From Solirubrobacterales bacterium (GTDB lineage: Bacteria > Actinomycetota > Thermoleophilia > Solirubrobacterales > Solirubrobacteraceae), in the NCBI GenBank assembly GCA_019247075.1, contig JAFAPR010000317.1, forward strand, positions 1 through 32,089: a DNA stretch of 32,089 bases, written 5' to 3'. Position 1 is the first letter of the stretch. Each line of letters begins with the position of its first letter. The notes under the pieces are model-generated. The model saw nothing but the letters and a program-made list of their open reading frames with translations. It searched no databases and was not told the origin of the DNA. A program made the position numbers and the translations under genes. This document shows, piece after piece, positions 1 to 9,329 of this stretch.

Positions 1-65
1 CTCGCCCACCGCTCAAGCACCGCCCGATCCTCACCACTCAAAACAACCTCGGCACGCTCAGCCAT
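1..65 (-). CDS. IS630-family transposase, N-terminal fragment cut by the window edge
   Basis: Only the first 21 codons are inside the window; the gene runs off the left edge. It starts at ATG 65-63 and reads MAERAEVVLSGEDRAVLERWA, the typical opening of actinobacterial IS630 transposases before their helix-turn-helix DNA-binding region. A GGAGGGG Shine-Dalgarno lies a few bases upstream (68-74), partly inside a hairpin. The matching C-terminal end of a transposase of this family lies at the right edge of the window in the same orientation. These are two separate truncated views: joining the window ends would be out of frame and would lack most of the protein. Family assignment is by recognition of the N-terminus plus the terminal repeat. 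Confidence 0.75.
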   Translation of the reverse strand, partial: MAERAEVVLSGEDRAVLERWA

Positions 66-71
66 CACCCC

Positions 72-98
72 TCCATCGTCGTAGATAACGACGATGGA
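72..98 (-). promoter_or_regulatory. Hairpin that can hide the transposase ribosome-binding site
   Basis: Perfect 11-bp inverted repeat (72-82 against 88-98) with the 5-base loop AGATA, ending six bases before the transposase ATG. On the minus strand the GGA of the GGAGGGG Shine-Dalgarno lies in the closing arm. Transcripts entering from outside the element would fold this stem and mask the ribosome-binding site, a known way insertion sequences limit their own transposase. The structure is visible; the role is inferred. Confidence 0.5.
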
Positions 99-170
99 TT
101 CGACCCCCAGCACCCAACGCCTGCGAACTAACGACTCAGGACACTAGTGAATCGCTAGCGCGGGAGGACG

Positions 171-209
171 CTTGGATGTTTCCCGCGAATAGCGCGGTAA
201 ACATCCGAG
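171..209 (-). terminator. Long hairpin downstream of the alcohol dehydrogenase
   Basis: Arms 171-187 and 193-209 pair over 17 positions with one mismatch and one G-U, closing a 5-base loop (AATAG). It lies 10 bases beyond the stop of the alcohol dehydrogenase. No T-run follows on either strand, so it would be a U-less terminator or a 3' stabilising hairpin. Confidence 0.45.
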
Positions 210-218
210 AGGGCGCCG

Positions 219-1208
219 CTAGATGGTCAGAACCGCGGCGCCCCGGAACCGCCCTGCGCGCAGGTCGTCGAGCGCCTGGTTGGCGTCCTCGAGCGCGTAG
301 CCGGTGATGTGGGTCTTGACAGGAACCTTGGGCGCGAGCTCGAGGAACTCGTGCCCGTCGCTGCGGGTCAGGTTCGCCACCGAGCAGACCCTCCGCTCCT
401 CCCACAGCAGCTCGTAATCGAAGCTCGGGATCGGGCTCATGTGAATGCCGCCGCAGACGACCACGCCGCCCCGATCGAGCGCGCGCAAGGCGGCCGGCAC
501 GAGCCCGCCCACCGGCGCAAAGATGATCGCCGCGTCGAGCGGCTCGGGCGGCAGCTGCGATGAGTCGCCGGCCCAGACGACTGAAAGCTCGCGCGCGAAC
601 TCCTGCCCCGCGGTGTCGCCGTCTCGCGTAAAGGCGAACACGCGCCGTCCCTGCCAGCGGGCTACCTGCGCGATGATGTGCGCTGAGGCGCCGAAGCCGT
701 AGAGCCCGAGCCGCTCGGCGTCGCCGCACATGCGCAGGCAGCGGTAGCCGATCAGGCCGGCGCACAGCAGGGGGGCCACCTGCAGGTCGGGGTAGCCCTC
801 TGGAAGCGGGAAGCAGAAGCGCTCGTCCGCGACCGCGTACTCGGCGTACCCCCCGTCGATGTCGCGACCCGTGAACCTCGCCTGGGGGCAGAGGTTTTCG
901 CGCCCGGAGAGACAGAAGCGGCAGGAGCCGTCCGTCCGCCCCAGCCATGGGACCCCGACGCGGCGCCCCTCGCCGACAACCGGGTCGCGCACGCCTTCCC
1001 CGCGGTCCGCCACGGTCCCGACGATCTGGTGGCCGAGCACGCGCGGGGGGGCCGGGACATCGACCTCTCCGTCGAGGAGGTGCAGGTCGGTTCGGCAGAC
1101 TCCGCAGGACTGGACGCGAACCAGGATCTGGCCTGCTCCCGGTCGCGGCACGGGGATGGTGGCCGCGCGCAGAGGGCTGCCGACCCGATCGAAGACCATC
1201 GCTCGCAT
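219..1208 (-). CDS. Zinc-dependent alcohol dehydrogenase (MDR family)
   Basis: A 329-residue medium-chain dehydrogenase that would oxidise or reduce an alcohol/aldehyde with NAD(P). The start at 1208 gives MRAMVFDRVG, the normal beginning of this family; the open frame extends further upstream but without family sequence. Catalytic zinc ligands are seen in SCGVCRTDLH and in LGHQIVG. The structural-zinc loop reads DGSCRFCLSGRENLC, so three of the four usual cysteines are present and the first is replaced by Asp. The nucleotide-binding loop is LYGFGASAH. It stands alone, divergent from the secreted-protein gene at 1262, with only 53 bases between starts. No strong Shine-Dalgarno is visible. The substrate cannot be told from sequence. 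Confidence 0.88.
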   Translation of the reverse strand: MRAMVFDRVGSPLRAATIPVPRPGAGQILVRVQSCGVCRTDLHLLDGEVDVPAPPRVLGHQIVGTVADRGEGVRDPVVGEGRRVGVPWLGRTDGSCRFCLSGRENLCPQARFTGRDIDGGYAEYAVADERFCFPLPEGYPDLQVAPLLCAGLIGYRCLRMCGDAERLGLYGFGASAHIIAQVARWQGRRVFAFTRDGDTAGQEFARELSVVWAGDSSQLPPEPLDAAIIFAPVGGLVPAALRALDRGGVVVCGGIHMSPIPSFDYELLWEERRVCSVANLTRSDGHEFLELAPKVPVKTHITGYALEDANQALDDLRAGRFRGAAVLTI

Positions 1209-1261
1209 CTGGTTCGAAGCAGAATCTTCAAGCGGCCCGGCGATCCGCGTATCTTTTTCAT

Positions 1262-2218
1262 GTGGGGCGCAGGGCATCTGTTTTGATCGTAGTCTTGGCG
1301 GCAGCGTGTCTGCTCGCGCTGACTGGACCGCGCACAAGCCTGGGCAGGGATGTCGCGCGCGGCGCACGGGCCGCCAGAACGAGCGACACGCCGCCCGGCT
1401 TCTGGTATGGCACCGACAGTCAATACGTCAACGTCAGCGGCCCGCCTCCCTACAAGACACCAGTGATCGGCGGCGCGTACGGCGGCTATATCGGGATGCT
1501 CGGCAAGTGGTCGTACTTTCTCCGGTGCCGGGTGTCGCCTCCCACCTGGTCGAAGATCAACTCCGCCCAGGCCAATCTCAACTTCCAGAAGTACGACAAG
1601 GGCGTAGGCACGGCCGGGTACTGGTTCATGGGGGGACCCGGCGTCGACCCCCGCTACAACGGCACTGTGGAAGAGGCCAACAACTGGGGCACCAGGCAGG
1701 CGGCTCGCGCGCTGTCCAACATGCGGGGGTTGCCCGCCGACCAGCGGCCCATCTACCCCATCATGTTCATGGACATCGAGTTTCCGGGAAACGGACCGGC
1801 TTCGGACAACGGCTGGAACACCGTCTATACATCCCCCTGTAGCGGCAAGGTGCGCCACCACCACATCCCGGCATCGGTGGATCGAGCCGTCTTCAACGGT
1901 TTCTGGGGCTACATACGCGCCACACACAACCTCACGCCGGGGGTCTACTCGGCTCGGGGCACCTGGCGCACAATCTTCGGGACCCGTAGCGCGAGCAGCG
2001 TCCCCCACACCCCCCAGTGGACCTTCGAGCCCGAGACCTCAAACCTCTCCAACGCCCCCTCGGGGTGGTGCTTGCGCGGGATCGCGGGCTGCGCCCAGTT
2101 CTTCGGCGGGGTCACGCGGTCCAGCAAATTCGCGGTCATGTGGCAGTTCTCAGGGGGCGGCGGCGTGCGCAACGGCATCGGCGACTTCGACCAGATCGAC
2201 GGACGAACCTTCGGCTAG
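1262..2218 (+). CDS. Secreted protein with a glycoside-hydrolase-like (DUF1906/GH25-like) fold
   Basis: A 318-residue protein of uncertain function. The GTG at 1262 is chosen because it gives a classic signal peptide: GRR, then the hydrophobic stretch VLIVVLAAACLLALTG. The mature part begins with GFWYGTDSQYV and contains PIMFMDIEFPG in the middle and TPGVYSARGTW later. This pattern (an acidic residue at the end of a beta strand, then GVYS) recalls TIM-barrel lysozyme-like and Rv2525c-like secreted domains. Several cysteines in the mature part could form disulfides. It is divergent from the alcohol dehydrogenase and convergent with the NUDIX gene. The fold is inferred from motifs only; a substrate cannot be named. 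Confidence 0.7.
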   Translation: MGRRASVLIVVLAAACLLALTGPRTSLGRDVARGARAARTSDTPPGFWYGTDSQYVNVSGPPPYKTPVIGGAYGGYIGMLGKWSYFLRCRVSPPTWSKINSAQANLNFQKYDKGVGTAGYWFMGGPGVDPRYNGTVEEANNWGTRQAARALSNMRGLPADQRPIYPIMFMDIEFPGNGPASDNGWNTVYTSPCSGKVRHHHIPASVDRAVFNGFWGYIRATHNLTPGVYSARGTWRTIFGTRSASSVPHTPQWTFEPETSNLSNAPSGWCLRGIAGCAQFFGGVTRSSKFAVMWQFSGGGGVRNGIGDFDQIDGRTFG

Positions 2219-2227
2219 TGGCGCCAA

Positions 2228-2296
2228 CCGCGCCGGCGAGCGGCCGCGCTCACTCGCCCCGGCGAGCCAAGTAGTCAGCCGCGCCGGCGAGCGGCC
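2228..2296. repeat. 18-bp direct repeat in a convergent gap
   Basis: CCGCGCCGGCGAGCGGCC occurs exactly at 2228-2245 and again at 2279-2296. The second copy covers the last codons of the NUDIX gene. It looks like a small local duplication of that gene's tail; no function is claimed. Confidence 0.6.
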
Positions 2297-2805
2297 AACC
2301 ACAGCAACCCGATCAGCGTCTTTGAGTCCTCGCACTCGGCGATCGCCTCGTCGAGCCGGTCAAGCGGCCAGCGCACGATCTCGATGCGCTCGCTGCGGTC
2401 GGGCTCGAAGTCTGGATCTACGGAGAGTCCGGTGGCCTCGTAAAGCCATATCCGCTCGTCGCTGAATCCGGGGCTGGTGTAGAAGACAAAGATCTCCTTC
2501 CAGCGCTCGGCGTGCTGCCCGATCTCCTCCGCAAGCTCGCGCTTGGCCGTGTCGAGCGGTGACTCGCCCTCCACGTCCAGCTTCCCGGCAGGAACCTCGA
2601 GCGACGCCGTCGCGCCAACCACCTCGCGCGGCTGGCGCGTGAGCCACACCGAGTCCTGCTCGAGCGCCACAACTCCGACGGCTCCCGGGTGCCACACCTT
2701 CTCCCGCGACACCTCGGTGCCGTCGTCGTGACGGTAGCGCTCGATCCCCGTCCTGATCATTCGCCCCTGGAACCGGACCTCGCTTCCCAGCGCGTCAAAC
2801 CCCAC
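2275..2805 (-). CDS. NUDIX hydrolase, ADP-ribose pyrophosphatase type
   Basis: A 176-residue hydrolase of nucleoside diphosphates linked to a second group, most like ADP-ribose pyrophosphatases. The NUDIX box lies at about residues 74-96: GKLDVEGES, then REL-EE-G, with the metal-binding glutamates present. The upstream EVPAGK and downstream YTSPGFSDE fit the ADP-ribose subgroup. The start is GTG 2805, supported by GAGGAA seven bases upstream; an ATG at 2760 is a weaker alternative. It overlaps the end of the peptidase gene by 11 bases, which suggests translational coupling. Confidence 0.88.
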   Translation of the reverse strand: MGFDALGSEVRFQGRMIRTGIERYRHDDGTEVSREKVWHPGAVGVVALEQDSVWLTRQPREVVGATASLEVPAGKLDVEGESPLDTAKRELAEEIGQHAERWKEIFVFYTSPGFSDERIWLYEATGLSVDPDFEPDRSERIEIVRWPLDRLDEAIAECEDSKTLIGLLWLAARRRG

Positions 2806-3927
2806 GAGCGGCTTCCTCGAACAGCGCGATGGCGACCTCGAACATGCCGTCGAGTGCATCGATGCTGATCCGCTCGTCGGGCTGGTGGTTGCGCTCCGTC
2901 CCGTCCGCGAGGTTGGTGCACGGGAAGCCTTGCGCCTCGAGCGAGTTGGCGTCCGAGGCGCCGCCGGTCTGAATGTGGCGCGGCTCGTAGCCGGTGCAGC
3001 GCAGCGCGCGCTCGGCCAGGACCACCTGGGGCGCCGTCGCGCGCGTGCGATAGCCCTTGAACACCTTCTCGACGGTCACGTCGAGGTCGCACTCGGTGGC
3101 ATTGGCGGCGTCGCCGAGGTGGTCGACCATCTCGGTCGCCAACGCGTCCGCCGTCACGTGGTCGAGGCTCCGCGCCTCGGCCACGAGCTCGCAGCGCTCT
3201 GGAACCACGTTCATTCCCGTGCCGCCGGCGATCGTCCCGACGTTGGCGGTCGTCGCCGGGTCCAGACGCCCCAGCCGCATCGCGGCGATGCCGCGGGCGG
3301 CGGCCTGGATCGCGCTGCGGCCATCCTCCGGCCGCAGCCCGGCGTGGGCCGCGCGGCCGCGGAGCTCCGCGACGATCCGGTACTGGGTCGGGGAGGCCAG
3401 CACGATCTCGCCGACGGGCGTGGCGTGGTCAAAGACATAGCCGAAGCGGCTCCGAAGGAGCGAGGCATCGAACTCCCTGGAGCCGGCCAGCCCCACCTCC
3501 TCGCAGACGGTGAAGAGCACCTCGAGGCCGATCTCGGGCGGCTCTGGACCGGCGCTCAGCCGCCGCGCGAGCTCGATCATGATCGCCACAGCGGACTTGT
3601 TGTCGGCGCCGAGGATCCCGTCGTTCGCGTTCTCGAAGGCGCCGTCCACCAGCACCGGCTCGACGGGAGCCGTGAGCGGCACCGTGTCGAGGTGGGCGCT
3701 GAGCAGAATCGAGTCCTCGCCGCGGCCCGCGACGCGGGTCAGCAGGTTGCCCGCGTCGGACCCGGCGCGCGGTCCGGCGCCGTCTTCGGCCACCTCGAGC
3801 CCGAGCCGCCGCAGCTCGGCGGTGACCCAGTCGGCGCAGGCCCGCTCGCGACCCGAAGGAGACTCGATTCTGCAGAGGCTCGTGAAGGTCTCGTGGAGCT
3901 GGTCGCGCTCCCTTTCGGTGCAGCGCC

Positions 3928-3931
<4 letters not shown>
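2795..3931 (-). CDS. M20-family metallopeptidase (peptidase T-like)
   Basis: A 378-residue dizinc aminopeptidase or amidohydrolase of the M20 clan. Visible active-site elements are SAHLDTVP (His80, Asp82), GADNKSAVA (bridging Asp110), [10 protein letters not shown] (Glu144 general base, Glu145 ligand), VFDHATP (Asp168) and the dimerisation-domain [10 protein letters not shown]. The C-terminal [10 protein letters not shown] fits the peptidase T/tripeptidase subgroup. It starts at GTG 3931, whose GTGA overlaps the TGA of pyrG, so translation is probably coupled to CTP synthase. Its stop overlaps the NUDIX gene. The likely substrate is a small peptide, but an N-acyl amino acid cannot be excluded. 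Confidence 0.88.
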
Positions 3932-5601
<1,670 letters not shown>

Positions 5602-5718
5602 TCCTTTTCCTCAGTCTAGACGGGCGATCGCACCGTACCGCGCTCGCCGGACGCTGCGCGGTCTGCGGGCCGTTAGCGGGCCCCGCGCGCGTGCGCCCAG
5701 CTTCCCGCGCGCGTGCCT

Positions 5719-7419
5719 CTACGCCGCCCGCAAGAGCGCGCGTGCGTGCTCGCTCGCGGAGCTGTCCTTCTCGCTGGCGCCGAGCATCCTCACGAGCTCC
5801 GCCACAACCGCGTCGCCGCTCAGCTGCGCGACCGCGGCAACCGTGGTCTCGTCCACGGTCCGTTTATCGATGCGGAAGTGGCGGTCGGCCACCGCGGCGA
5901 TCTGCGGCAGGTGGGTGATGCACAGGACCTGCCGGCGGCGAGCCAGCGCTCGCAGATGCTGGCCCACCGCGCGCGCGGTATGGCCGCCGATCCCGGAGTC
6001 GATCTCGTCGAATACCAGCAGCTGCCGCGGTGACGCACCCTCGGAGTGATCGGCGGCTGTCATCAGCGCGAGCATGACCCGTGAGAGCTCGCCGCCGGAA
6101 GCGATCTCGCGCAGGGGGCCGGCGCCCACGCCCGGGTTGGCCGAAAGACAGAAATCGACGGTGTCGGCGCCGCGCTCTCCAATCCCCTCGGCCCTGGGCG
6201 AGACCTCAACCGCGAACCGCGCTTCTTTGAGCGCCAGCTGCTCCAACCGGCTCGCGACCGCCGCGGCGAGCTCGGGGGCGGCCGCCCGCCGCCCTGCCGA
6301 CAGCTCGGCGGCCAGGCGCACGAGTTCGCCGCGAGTCTCCTCGTGCTGCACCTCGGTCTCCCGGAGCGAGACGTCGGCGCGGTCGAGCTCCCCGAGCCGC
6401 CGGCGACACCGTTGCGCGTGGGCGAGCACGCCTTCGATCGAGCCGCCGTGCTTGCGCTTGAGGCGGGCGAACCGCTCGAGCCGCTCCTCGATCTCCTCGA
6501 GCCCGTCCGGGTCTCCCTCCTGCGCGAGCGCGTAGGCGCGCAATTCCCCGCCGAGATCCTGTGCCTCGTATACGAGTCCCAGCAGCCGCTCGCACAGCGG
6601 CTCCAGCGAGCGATCGACCTCGGCCGCGGCCTGTAGCTCGCGGAGCGGCGCAGAGAGCATCTCGAGTGCCCCGGCGCCGGCGTCGGGGGAGATCGCCTGC
6701 GCACCCGCGGCGGCCGCCGCCTGGAGGCGCTCGCAGGAGCGCAGGCGGTTGCGCTGCGCTAAAAGCTCACCCTCTTCCTCTTCGCTCGGCGCGGCCGCCT
6801 CGATCTCATCGAGCTCGAAGGTGAGCAGGTCGAGCTCGCGTTCACGTGCACCTGCGAGCTCCTGCAGCTGACACAGCCGTCGCTCGAGCGCCCGCGTCTG
6901 CGCATGGGCGGCGGCGAGACGGTCGCGCAGGGCGGCCTGGCCGGGTCCGCAATGCGCGTCGAGCAGCTCCAGCTGCGCGCGCGAGATGGTGAGCTTGCGG
7001 TGCTCGTGCTGCCCATAGAAGCCCAGCAGCTGGTTGCCCACCTCGCGCAGCTCGGCGACGGTCGCGCAGCGCCCGCAGAGATACGCGCGCGTGCGGCCAT
7101 CGGGCCACACGCGCCGGGCCAGCACCAGCTCCTCGGTCTCCGCCGGCAGCCTGTCGAGGATCTCCGCCACGGCTTCGGTGGCTCGCAATGCGCGCCGCTC
7201 GCGCGCGGGCAGCGAGAAGACGGCCTCGACATAGGCCTCTTTGGCGCCCGGGCGAACGATCGCGGTCCTCACCCGGCCGCCGAGCAGCAGCTCGAGCGCT
7301 TGCGCGAGCACGGTCTTCCCGGCGCCGGTCTCGCCGGTGAGGACGTTCAGGCCGCGGGCAAGCCGCAACTCGGTGCGCTCGAGCAACAGCAGGTTCTCGA
7401 CGCGCAGCTCTTCGAGCAC
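5719..7419 (-). CDS. recN: DNA repair protein RecN
   Basis: A 566-residue SMC-like ATPase of double-strand-break repair. The N-terminus holds LEELRVENLLLLE and the Walker A GETGAGKT (residues 29-36). The middle is Ala/Glu/Arg-rich coiled coil. The C-terminal half has the ABC signature SGGELSRVMLAL, the Walker B LLVFDEIDSGIGG and the switch region CITHLPQIAAVAD, all RecN hallmarks. It starts with GTG 7419 and is separated from nadK by 55 bases. Neighbouring recN with nadK and tlyA is common in Gram-positive bacteria. Stress or SOS control is not evident from the upstream sequence. Confidence 0.97.
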   Translation of the reverse strand: MLEELRVENLLLLERTELRLARGLNVLTGETGAGKTVLAQALELLLGGRVRTAIVRPGAKEAYVEAVFSLPARERRALRATEAVAEILDRLPAETEELVLARRVWPDGRTRAYLCGRCATVAELREVGNQLLGFYGQHEHRKLTISRAQLELLDAHCGPGQAALRDRLAAAHAQTRALERRLCQLQELAGARERELDLLTFELDEIEAAAPSEEEEGELLAQRNRLRSCERLQAAAAAGAQAISPDAGAGALEMLSAPLRELQAAAEVDRSLEPLCERLLGLVYEAQDLGGELRAYALAQEGDPDGLEEIEERLERFARLKRKHGGSIEGVLAHAQRCRRRLGELDRADVSLRETEVQHEETRGELVRLAAELSAGRRAAAPELAAAVASRLEQLALKEARFAVEVSPRAEGIGERGADTVDFCLSANPGVGAGPLREIASGGELSRVMLALMTAADHSEGASPRQLLVFDEIDSGIGGHTARAVGQHLRALARRRQVLCITHLPQIAAVADRHFRIDKRTVDETTVAAVAQLSGDAVVAELVRMLGASEKDSSASEHARALLRAA

Positions 7420-7474
7420 GATAAGGGTGTACCAGGGGGTCCCGACGGAGAGGGGATCGCGGCTCCGAACGGCC

Positions 7475-8395
7475 CTACGGCGCCGCGAGCCGTCCGAACT
7501 TCTCGCGCAGACGGTGGTAGAAGGTAGTTCCCGGGACCTGCGCCAGTGCCGCCTGGTCGTCGAGAAAGCGCAGCTCGAGCTGTTCGCCGTCGGCGATCGT
7601 CCCCGCGGGACGGCCGTCGACGGTGATGTCCACCGGCTCTTCCTCCGAGCGGTTAAAGATCGTCAGCAAATCGCCCGGAGCGACCACAAGCGAGCGCGCG
7701 GTCAGCGAGTGGGGCGCGATGAAGGAGACCGCGAAGCCCTCCACGCCCCAGGCCAGAATCGGGCCGGCGTTGGCGAGGTTGTAACCGGTCGACCCTGCGG
7801 GCGTGGCGACCACCAGTCCATCGCAGCGCACGCGCCCCACCTCGTCGGCGCCGACCGCGTAGGCCAGGTAAGCGACGCGCTTGCCCGGCTGACGGTGGAT
7901 CGACACGTCGTTGATCGCGAGCCAGTGTGGCCTTTCGCTGGAGAGCGTGATTCCCGGCAGCGAGAGGACCTCGAAGTCGCCCCGGAAGGCCGCCTCGAAA
8001 CCCGCCGCCGCCTGGTCGCGGTCGATCGTGGCGAGGAAGCCGACCTCGCCGAAGTTGACCGCGAACACCGGTATCCCCGTGCGCGCGTAAAGGCGCAGCG
8101 CGCTCAGGATCGTGCCGTCGCCACCCAGCGCGAAGCAGATATCCACGTCGCGTCTGACCGTCGCCTCGAGCTCCAGCCCGTCGGCCCGGGAGAGACCGTG
8201 CTTGGTGGTCTCCACGGGGTCGAACAGCAGCAGCGCGCCGGCACGGCGAGCGAACTCGAGCAGCAGCTCGAGCGCCGGCCCGGTCTCAGCCGGGCGGCGG
8301 TGGGTCAGGACGGTCGCCGTCCGTACCGGCGTCGTGGGCCGACGGTGCAGCAGCGAGGGCGAGCGATCCCGCGCCCCGGTCGCGGTGCTTTTCAC
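7475..8395 (-). CDS. nadK: NAD kinase
   Basis: A 306-residue kinase making NADP from NAD. It contains the diagnostic GGDGTILSAL (residues 91-100), NFGEVGFLA, INDVSIHR and the ATPAGSTGYNLANAGPIL segment of the NAD site. The start at GTG 8395 shares GTGA with the stop of tlyA, so it is probably translated by coupling. The first ~25 residues (Arg/Thr/Pro-rich) are not conserved and the true start could lie slightly inside. It sits in the usual tlyA-nadK-recN order. Confidence 0.96.
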   Translation of the reverse strand: MKSTATGARDRSPSLLHRRPTTPVRTATVLTHRRPAETGPALELLLEFARRAGALLLFDPVETTKHGLSRADGLELEATVRRDVDICFALGGDGTILSALRLYARTGIPVFAVNFGEVGFLATIDRDQAAAGFEAAFRGDFEVLSLPGITLSSERPHWLAINDVSIHRQPGKRVAYLAYAVGADEVGRVRCDGLVVATPAGSTGYNLANAGPILAWGVEGFAVSFIAPHSLTARSLVVAPGDLLTIFNRSEEEPVDITVDGRPAGTIADGEQLELRFLDDQAALAQVPGTTFYHRLREKFGRLAAP

Positions 8396-9180
8396 GGCTC
8401 CACCTCGCTCGCGGCGAGCTCCAACTCGCCCACGCCCATCCGCTCTCCCTCCGCCAGCCAGAGAAAAGTCTCGCGATTCCCCTTCGGCCCGGGGAGCCCG
8501 GAGCTTGCATAACCCTGGACGGACACGCCGAGACGCCTCGCCGCCTCCCCCACCTCGACCAGCGCGCTCCGGCGCACCGCCGCGTCGCGGACCACCCCGC
8601 CCTTGCCCACGCGCTCCCTACCCACCTCGAACTGTGGCTTGACGAGCGCCAGGCAGTCGAACCGGGCGGCGGCGCAGCCGAACACGGCGGGCAAGACATT
8701 CGCCAGTGAGATGAACGAGACATCGATCACGATGAGGTCGGGAGCGTAGGGAAGATCTTCGCCACGGAGCCGGCGGGCGTTGCACCGCTCGATCACGGTC
8801 ACCCTCGGGTCGGTGCGCAGCGCATAGTGCAGCTGTCCGTAGGCCACGTCGACGCATGTGACCTCGGCGGCGCCGTGCCGCAGCAGACAGTCGGTGAATC
8901 CTCCCGTGGAGGCACCCACGTCCAGGGCGCGGCGTCCCTGCACCCGCAGGCCAAACGCGCCCAGGGCGTGCTCGAGCTTGAGGCCCCCGCGGGACACGAA
9001 GCGCTCCCGTTCCAGCAGCTCGAGCTTGGCCTCCTCACAGACGAGCTGTCCGGGCTTGGCGGCGCGCCTGCGCTCGGGCAGGAGCAGCACCTCGCCCGCC
9101 AGCACCGAGGCTGCCGCTCGCGTCCGCGAGGGGAACAAGCCCCGCTCGAAGAGCAGCTGGTCCAAGCGGATTCGCTTCAT
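8392..9180 (-). CDS. tlyA: TlyA-type rRNA 2'-O-methyltransferase (hemolysin TlyA family)
   Basis: A 262-residue protein that in mycobacteria methylates riboses of 16S and 23S rRNA and confers capreomycin sensitivity. The N-terminal S4 RNA-binding domain (RLDQLLFERGLFPSRTRA) is followed by FVSRGGLKLEHAL and a Rossmann methyltransferase fold with the SAM loop ALDVGASTGGFTD (about residues 85-97). VIDVSFISL and LVKPQFEVG supply the catalytic Asp and Lys region. The start ATG 9180 lies six bases after a CRP-type palindrome, so this gene and the coupled nadK are candidates for control by that site. Confidence 0.95.
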   Translation of the reverse strand: MKRIRLDQLLFERGLFPSRTRAAASVLAGEVLLLPERRRAAKPGQLVCEEAKLELLERERFVSRGGLKLEHALGAFGLRVQGRRALDVGASTGGFTDCLLRHGAAEVTCVDVAYGQLHYALRTDPRVTVIERCNARRLRGEDLPYAPDLIVIDVSFISLANVLPAVFGCAAARFDCLALVKPQFEVGRERVGKGGVVRDAAVRRSALVEVGEAARRLGVSVQGYASSGLPGPKGNRETFLWLAEGERMGVGELELAASEVEP

Positions 9181-9185
9181 CGTGA

Positions 9186-9201
9186 AGTGATCTAGATCAC
9201 A
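9186..9201. promoter_or_regulatory. CRP/GlxR-like operator upstream of tlyA
   Basis: A 14-bp perfect palindrome (9187-9200) sits within AGTGATCTAGATCACA, which matches 15 of 16 positions of the actinobacterial CRP/GlxR consensus TGTGA-N2-TA-N2-TCACA, including the central TA. It also resembles an FNR box. It ends six bases upstream of the tlyA start codon, a position that would suit repression. The match is seen; regulator and effect are inferred. Confidence 0.55.
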
Positions 9202-9317
9202 GTGCGCTGCTCAATTGCGAGCGACGATATCAGCGGGTGCCCGGCTTGCCCGGCCCTACGGAGGCTAATGCGCTCCGGCGGCGTGGCGCACCGCCCCGCC
9301 GAGACACGCACATACAT
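9192..9317 (-). CDS. Possible 41-codon upstream ORF in the tlyA leader
   Basis: A short reading frame in the dxs-tlyA gap. It begins at ATG 9317 directly after an unusually good Shine-Dalgarno for this window (GGGAGGAGAG at 9318-9327). It would encode a basic 41-residue peptide beginning MYVRVSAGRCATPPERI. Its TAG stop falls inside the CRP-type palindrome, 11 bases before the tlyA ATG. A second ATG four bases later opens a different 27-codon frame. No family is recognised; it may be a regulatory leader ORF or chance. Confidence 0.25.
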   Translation of the reverse strand: MYVRVSAGRCATPPERISLRRAGQAGHPLISSLAIEQRTVI

Positions 9318-9329
9318 CTCTCCTCCCGT

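Larger units (their letters stand above)
1..146 (-). mobile_element. IS630-type insertion sequence, promoter-side end (partial)
   Basis: This is the transposase-start side of an insertion sequence. Its outer boundary is a terminal inverted repeat at 133-146 which, read inward on the minus strand, is TAGTGTCCTGAGTC. The end at the right edge of the window reads TAGTCACCTGAGTC, 12 of 14 identical. The outermost TA is the target dinucleotide duplicated by IS630/Tc1-type elements. The element lies 72 bases downstream of the stop of the alcohol dehydrogenase, so it breaks no visible gene on this side. Confidence 0.75.

Noticed and set aside
2017-2274. Plus-strand Arg-rich reading frame overlapping the end of the secreted protein
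   Set aside because: Its composition is that of an alternate frame in GC-rich DNA and it has no family motif; the signal-peptide frame is the real gene.
9240-9310. A known riboswitch in the tlyA leader
   Set aside because: The region can form GC-rich hairpins, but I found no match to conserved cores of riboswitch classes I know.
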